This document shows positions 60,756 to 64,000 of a stretch of DNA of 64,000 nt, in pieces. Numbering within the stretch: position 1 is the first letter of the stretch; each line of letters starts with the position of its first letter. The position numbers and the translations under genes are program-made. The stretch covers positions 62,001 to 126,000 of the forward strand of contig NZ_CP035914.1 in NCBI RefSeq assembly GCF_004209775.1, written 5' to 3'. The notes below the pieces were generated by a model, which saw only the letters and a program-made list of their open reading frames with translations, searched no databases and was not told where the DNA came from. This stretch comes from Synechococcus sp. WH 8101 (GTDB lineage Bacteria > Cyanobacteriota > Cyanobacteriia > PCC-6307 > Cyanobiaceae).

Positions 60756-62981
60756 TCAGCTTCGCGCCCCAGATGCCGGCAGACCCTCTACCCAGTGACG
60801 AAACAGCTGCTCAGGCAACTGATCGGCATTGGCGTAGCGGATCCAGAGATCCCATACCTCGGGGAGCCCGCTGGCCTGGCGGGGAAAGGCCCGAGCCGCC
60901 GGCAACTGGTGCGCCGGTTGGGGCACCAGCAGAGTGAGATCGGGCTCCAGCACCGTCCAGGCAGCTCCTTTCTGAGCGGCGATCAGCACCGCATCCACGG
61001 CGCCGCTCTGCAGGGAGCGCACAAGGTCGCGCAATGGTTGCTGGGGGTGGATGCTGGCGTTGGGCAGCAGGTGCTGCGTCCATTGCAGCAGAAAGGGAGA
61101 GGCGCTGGGCAAGCCCACGCGTAGATCGCCCACCTGGCGGAGTTCGGCCCAGGTGCGGGCGTTGCGTAGCCGTTCCCCGTGCAACAGCAGCGACACGCCA
61201 TACACCTCCTGAACGGTGCTGAACCGCAACGCGCTGGCCTGATCCGGTGCCGGTGCCTTCAGCGCGATCGTCATGTCACAGCGCCCATTGCGCAGGGCCT
61301 GCTCCCCACTGCCACCACTCCCGCTCCCCAACGGCAGAAACCCGGCCTTCAGATTCATCTGCTCGGCAAACAAAAGGGCCAGCTCCACATCTGCTCCCAC
61401 CAGGGCGCCTGTGTCATTCAGAAAGGCCATCGGCACATCGTTGACATGGGTGCAGAACCGAATTGCACCGCGGCGTTGGATTGCCTCCCAGCGACCTGGT
61501 TGCTCCAGCGCTGGTGCCTTGGCATCCACCAGAACGGCGGGTCCGCGGGCCCGCAGGAAGGGCCGTGTTTCCAGTTCCCGGCGCAGCGGTTGGCCGGGAG
61601 GGGGCAGGCGATTAAAGGCCAGCCGGGCGGCACCGATGAAGAGGGGCAGGCTGAGCAGGGTCAGGCCCGGCGTGAGCAGCTGTCGAGGCGAGGGCCAGGT
61701 CTGCTCCAGGCTGAGCCAGGTGGCGAGGATCACCAGACTGATCACACTCATGCAGGCCAGCAGGGTGCCCATCCGGGCGATCGCCAACTGGTCGATAGCG
61801 ATGTAGAGCTGCACCAGATCGGTGGGGAGGCCGAGCCGGTTGAGCAGGAAGGTCATCGCCATCACCCCTTCGAGAAAACTGCTCGCCAGCCCGGTCATCA
61901 GAAACTCGGGCACGCCGGAGAGGGGCATGGGATTGCCGTTGAGCCAGCCGGCAAAGGGCACGAACGCCAGCGACAGCAACCGCCCCATGTCGGGGAACAC
62001 CAGGGCCAGGGGGGTGAGCACCTCCACGGGCAGCTCCACTTCCGCCTCAAGCTCTGCCTCCATTGCCCGGCGGTTTGACTGGGGCATCGCCTCTGTTTGG
62101 CCCCCGCGGCGTTCGATCCGGGCCTCAACGATCAGTCGTTTGCCCTGCTCCACCAACAGCGGCAACACCACAAACAGATTGGCGGTGGCGAAGGCGATCG
62201 TGAGCGGGGTGCGGAAGCAGCGCAGCAGGCGGCCGGCACCGATCGGTGTGCAGGCGGCGATCAGCTGGGGCAGCACCACCAGGGTGAACAGCAGCACGAT
62301 GCCGCCCTGCAGGAAGAGATAGATGCCGAGGCGCGGAATCTCCGCTGCGGAAACTTGGGCGGTGGTGCCGGCGAGGATGGCGAAGACACCGATCGGAGTG
62401 AAGCGCGCCACAAAGGCGGAGATCGCCAGCAAGCCATCGCTGAGCCGGTCGAGAATGCTGATGAGGTTCTGACGCGCCGGCACACCGATCAGGGCGATGC
62501 CAAGGCAGAGCGAGAAGAGCACCACCGCTGGGATCTGGGTGGTGGCGAAGGCTTCGAAGGGGTTCACCGGGATGAACAGCTCGAGCAGATTCAGCTGCTT
62601 CGGCGCTTCCAGGAGGCTGGGGCGGAAGAGGGAGGCGTCCTGCCAGGCGGGAAATCCCAGGGGCAGCAGCAACACCGCCAGCAGGGCCAACAGCCAGAGC
62701 AGCAACAGCACCAAAGCGGCTCGGCCGAGCAGGCGACCGGCCTGCGACAGCTCCAGGCGACCGACTCCGGCGATCAGGGAGAGGCTCAGGAAGGGCAGCA
62801 CCGGCATCTGAAACAGACGCAGAAACCCGTCACCCACCGGGGCCAGCAGCTGGGTGACGCCGGGCGGCAGCCAGAGCCCTACCACCAGCCCTGCGAGCAG
62901 GCCCTCCAACACCTGTACCGCCAGGGATTGCCGCAGAAACAGGCGAAGCGGTGCGAGCAGGCTGCGGCACAACGTGGGCAT
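60756..62981 (-). CDS. SDF-like transporter fused to a family 3 solute-binding domain
   Basis: 741 residues. Residues 1 to about 440 resemble the dicarboxylate/amino acid:cation symporter fold (AFATIPAVVLF-like, GVFAILAG). Residues about 440-460 (LLTPGLTLLSLPLFIGAARLAF) form an extra membrane helix, after which a family 3 solute-binding domain occupies about 490-735 (GAIRFCTHVNDVPMAF, DVELALLFAEQMNL, GRCDMTIALKAP). The SDF ligand motifs are missing: the serine-rich tip reads AFATANLFVV, and the N-V-T-G-D element reads LLACMSVIS. The substrate is unknown, probably an amino or carboxylic acid. Confidence 0.85.
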   Translation of the reverse strand: MPTLCRSLLAPLRLFLRQSLAVQVLEGLLAGLVVGLWLPPGVTQLLAPVGDGFLRLFQMPVLPFLSLSLIAGVGRLELSQAGRLLGRAALVLLLLWLLALLAVLLLPLGFPAWQDASLFRPSLLEAPKQLNLLELFIPVNPFEAFATTQIPAVVLFSLCLGIALIGVPARQNLISILDRLSDGLLAISAFVARFTPIGVFAILAGTTAQVSAAEIPRLGIYLFLQGGIVLLFTLVVLPQLIAACTPIGAGRLLRCFRTPLTIAFATANLFVVLPLLVEQGKRLIVEARIERRGGQTEAMPQSNRRAMEAELEAEVELPVEVLTPLALVFPDMGRLLSLAFVPFAGWLNGNPMPLSGVPEFLMTGLASSFLEGVMAMTFLLNRLGLPTDLVQLYIAIDQLAIARMGTLLACMSVISLVILATWLSLEQTWPSPRQLLTPGLTLLSLPLFIGAARLAFNRLPPPGQPLRRELETRPFLRARGPAVLVDAKAPALEQPGRWEAIQRRGAIRFCTHVNDVPMAFLNDTGALVGADVELALLFAEQMNLKAGFLPLGSGSGGSGEQALRNGRCDMTIALKAPAPDQASALRFSTVQEVYGVSLLLHGERLRNARTWAELRQVGDLRVGLPSASPFLLQWTQHLLPNASIHPQQPLRDLVRSLQSGAVDAVLIAAQKGAAWTVLEPDLTLLVPQPAHQLPAARAFPRQASGLPEVWDLWIRYANADQLPEQLFRHWVEGLPASGARS

Positions 62982-62994
62982 GGGCCTGGACCGC

Positions 62995-64000
62995 TTATCC
63001 GACGCTAGGGGTCTTCAGTTTGTAGCCGCTGTCGATCGTGGTCTCGGGCAGAGGTTGGCTCTCCTCGTTGGGGATCATCACCTCGATGTAGGCGGCGCCA
63101 TCGTGGGCGTCGATCTGATCGAGCACGGCATCCAGCTCGGCCAACGTGCTCACGCGGGCGCTGAGCCAGTTCTTGCAGCCGAAGGCTTCCGGCAGCAGGT
63201 GGTAGTTCACCGGAGCCAGGTCGTCGTAGCCGTGGCCGCGCTCGCTGATCACATCCTCGATGCCGTAGAGGCCGTTGTTGAGCACGAAGATCCGCGGTTT
63301 CACGCCGTAGCGGCCCATCACGGCCAGTTCGTTCAGGGTGAGCTGGTGGGAGCCATCACCGGTCACCATCCAGGTGTGGCCGGAGGTTTTGGCCATCACC
63401 ACCCCGAGGCAGGCCGGCGTGGCCCAGCCGATCGAGCCCCACAGGCCCTGGCCTTCGGCGCTCACACCTGCCGGCAGCAGCACCTTGTTGAGGTGGGTCA
63501 TGCAGGTGCCGGTTTCGATCACCAGCGTGTCGCCGGAGCGCAGTCGCCGCTGCAGACGGGGGTAGAAGCTGGCGGAGCTGGTGGCATCGGTCGGAGCACC
63601 CACCAGCGGCATCGCCTCGAGCTTCAGGCCGTGATCGTTGCAGTGGGTGGTGACGCGTTCGCACAGGGCGTTGAGCACATCATCGATCGCCACATTCACG
63701 AACACCTTGCCGCCTGCGCGTACGAAGTTGTCCTGAATCGACACCACCTTGGCTGGGTCGTAGTGACCGGTCCACAGGCCGGTGTTGAGTTCGGTGGTGA
63801 CGATTCCGCCGATGTCGAGCAAGAAGTCGGCATGGCCGACCAGATCGCGCACCTCGTTCGACGAGGACCAGTCGCCGGCGTACATCCCGGCGTATTGCGG
63901 CATCGCTTCGTCGATGGTGCCTTTGTCGTTCGGGGTGAGGGCCGTGGGCAGGTTCGTTTTGCGGATCAGTTCCAGCGCCTGCTCGCGCACGCCATAACGG
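62995..64000 (-). CDS. Pyruvate decarboxylase-like TPP enzyme (5' end off window)
   Basis: The frame is open to the right edge, so the N-terminal (pyrimidine-binding) part is missing; about 334 residues are visible. The central domain (GHADFLLDIGGIVTTELNTG) is followed by the thiamine-diphosphate-binding domain with the motif GDGSHQLTLNELAVMGRYG to NNGLYGIEDVI. This matches the alpha-keto acid decarboxylase (pyruvate / indolepyruvate decarboxylase) family. Substrate: pyruvate, indolepyruvate or a branched keto acid. It precedes the SDF-like gene by 13 bp on the same strand. Confidence 0.9.
   Translation of the reverse strand, partial: RYGVREQALELIRKTNLPTALTPNDKGTIDEAMPQYAGMYAGDWSSSNEVRDLVGHADFLLDIGGIVTTELNTGLWTGHYDPAKVVSIQDNFVRAGGKVFVNVAIDDVLNALCERVTTHCNDHGLKLEAMPLVGAPTDATSSASFYPRLQRRLRSGDTLVIETGTCMTHLNKVLLPAGVSAEGQGLWGSIGWATPACLGVVMAKTSGHTWMVTGDGSHQLTLNELAVMGRYGVKPRIFVLNNGLYGIEDVISERGHGYDDLAPVNYHLLPEAFGCKNWLSARVSTLAELDAVLDQIDAHDGAAYIEVMIPNEESQPLPETTIDSGYKLKTPSVG

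Overview
The window is a gene-dense, high-GC piece of a picocyanobacterial chromosome (Synechococcus/Cyanobium type). This rests on psbZ, a Ycf37-like TPR protein, a four-ACT aspartate kinase, cobalamin synthesis (cobH), DUF561, a SecA with a long insertion and no C-terminal zinc tail, and head-to-tail overlaps between most neighbours. No rRNA or CRISPR array was seen; one tRNA (Gly-GCC) is present. Both edges cut genes: a TPR protein on the left and a pyruvate-decarboxylase-like enzyme on the right.

Layout. 1-4.2 kb: ycf37-like, rplT and rpmI on the minus strand; a SpoIID/LytB protein and a family-2 glycosyltransferase (GT1) on the plus strand. 4.2-9.8 kb: an accessory island holding a MntA/HepT-type toxin-antitoxin pair, a large RTX/DUF4114 protein of mosaic base composition, and a decayed second glycosyltransferase (GT2) split by a 1,046-bp IS481-type element with a clean 6-bp target duplication. 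The island is bracketed by GT1 and GT2 in direct orientation. 9.8-16.1 kb: minus-strand run tig-clpP-clpX-LRAT-like-dnaX. 16.2-20.3 kb: asd-dapA-rnj. 20.3-28.1 kb: tilS, DUF561, a holin-like protein, mutS and uvrB. 28.1-31.6 kb: holA-lysC, with cobH divergent. 31.6-36.5 kb: a type I secretion operon (PpiC-type isomerase, ABC exporter with a cNMP-binding domain, HlyD). 36.6-45.1 kb: psbZ, ribH, tRNA-Gly, GNAT, secA, cysE, a GntR regulator, dienelactone hydrolase, infC and miaA. 45.2-51.4 kb: gyrB-SH3-crcB-crcB, glutathione peroxidase, mgtE and a sigma-70 factor. 51.4-58.9 kb: an alpha/beta hydrolase and an RND efflux operon whose pump gene is frameshifted, then a Tat-exported amidohydrolase. 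58.8-64 kb: an NTF2-like secreted protein, bioA, an SDF-like transporter fused to a solute-binding domain, and the TPP enzyme.

How genes may work together: the type I secretion operon is a plausible exporter for the RTX protein of the island. lysC, asd and dapA cover three steps of the aspartate/lysine route. tig, clpP and clpX form a protein-quality-control unit.

Most notable: the GT-bracketed island and its mosaic RTX gene; a perfect 12-bp inverted repeat carrying the premature stop in its loop at the RND frameshift; and an SDF-like transporter that lacks both signature ligand-site motifs yet carries its own binding protein behind an extra membrane helix.
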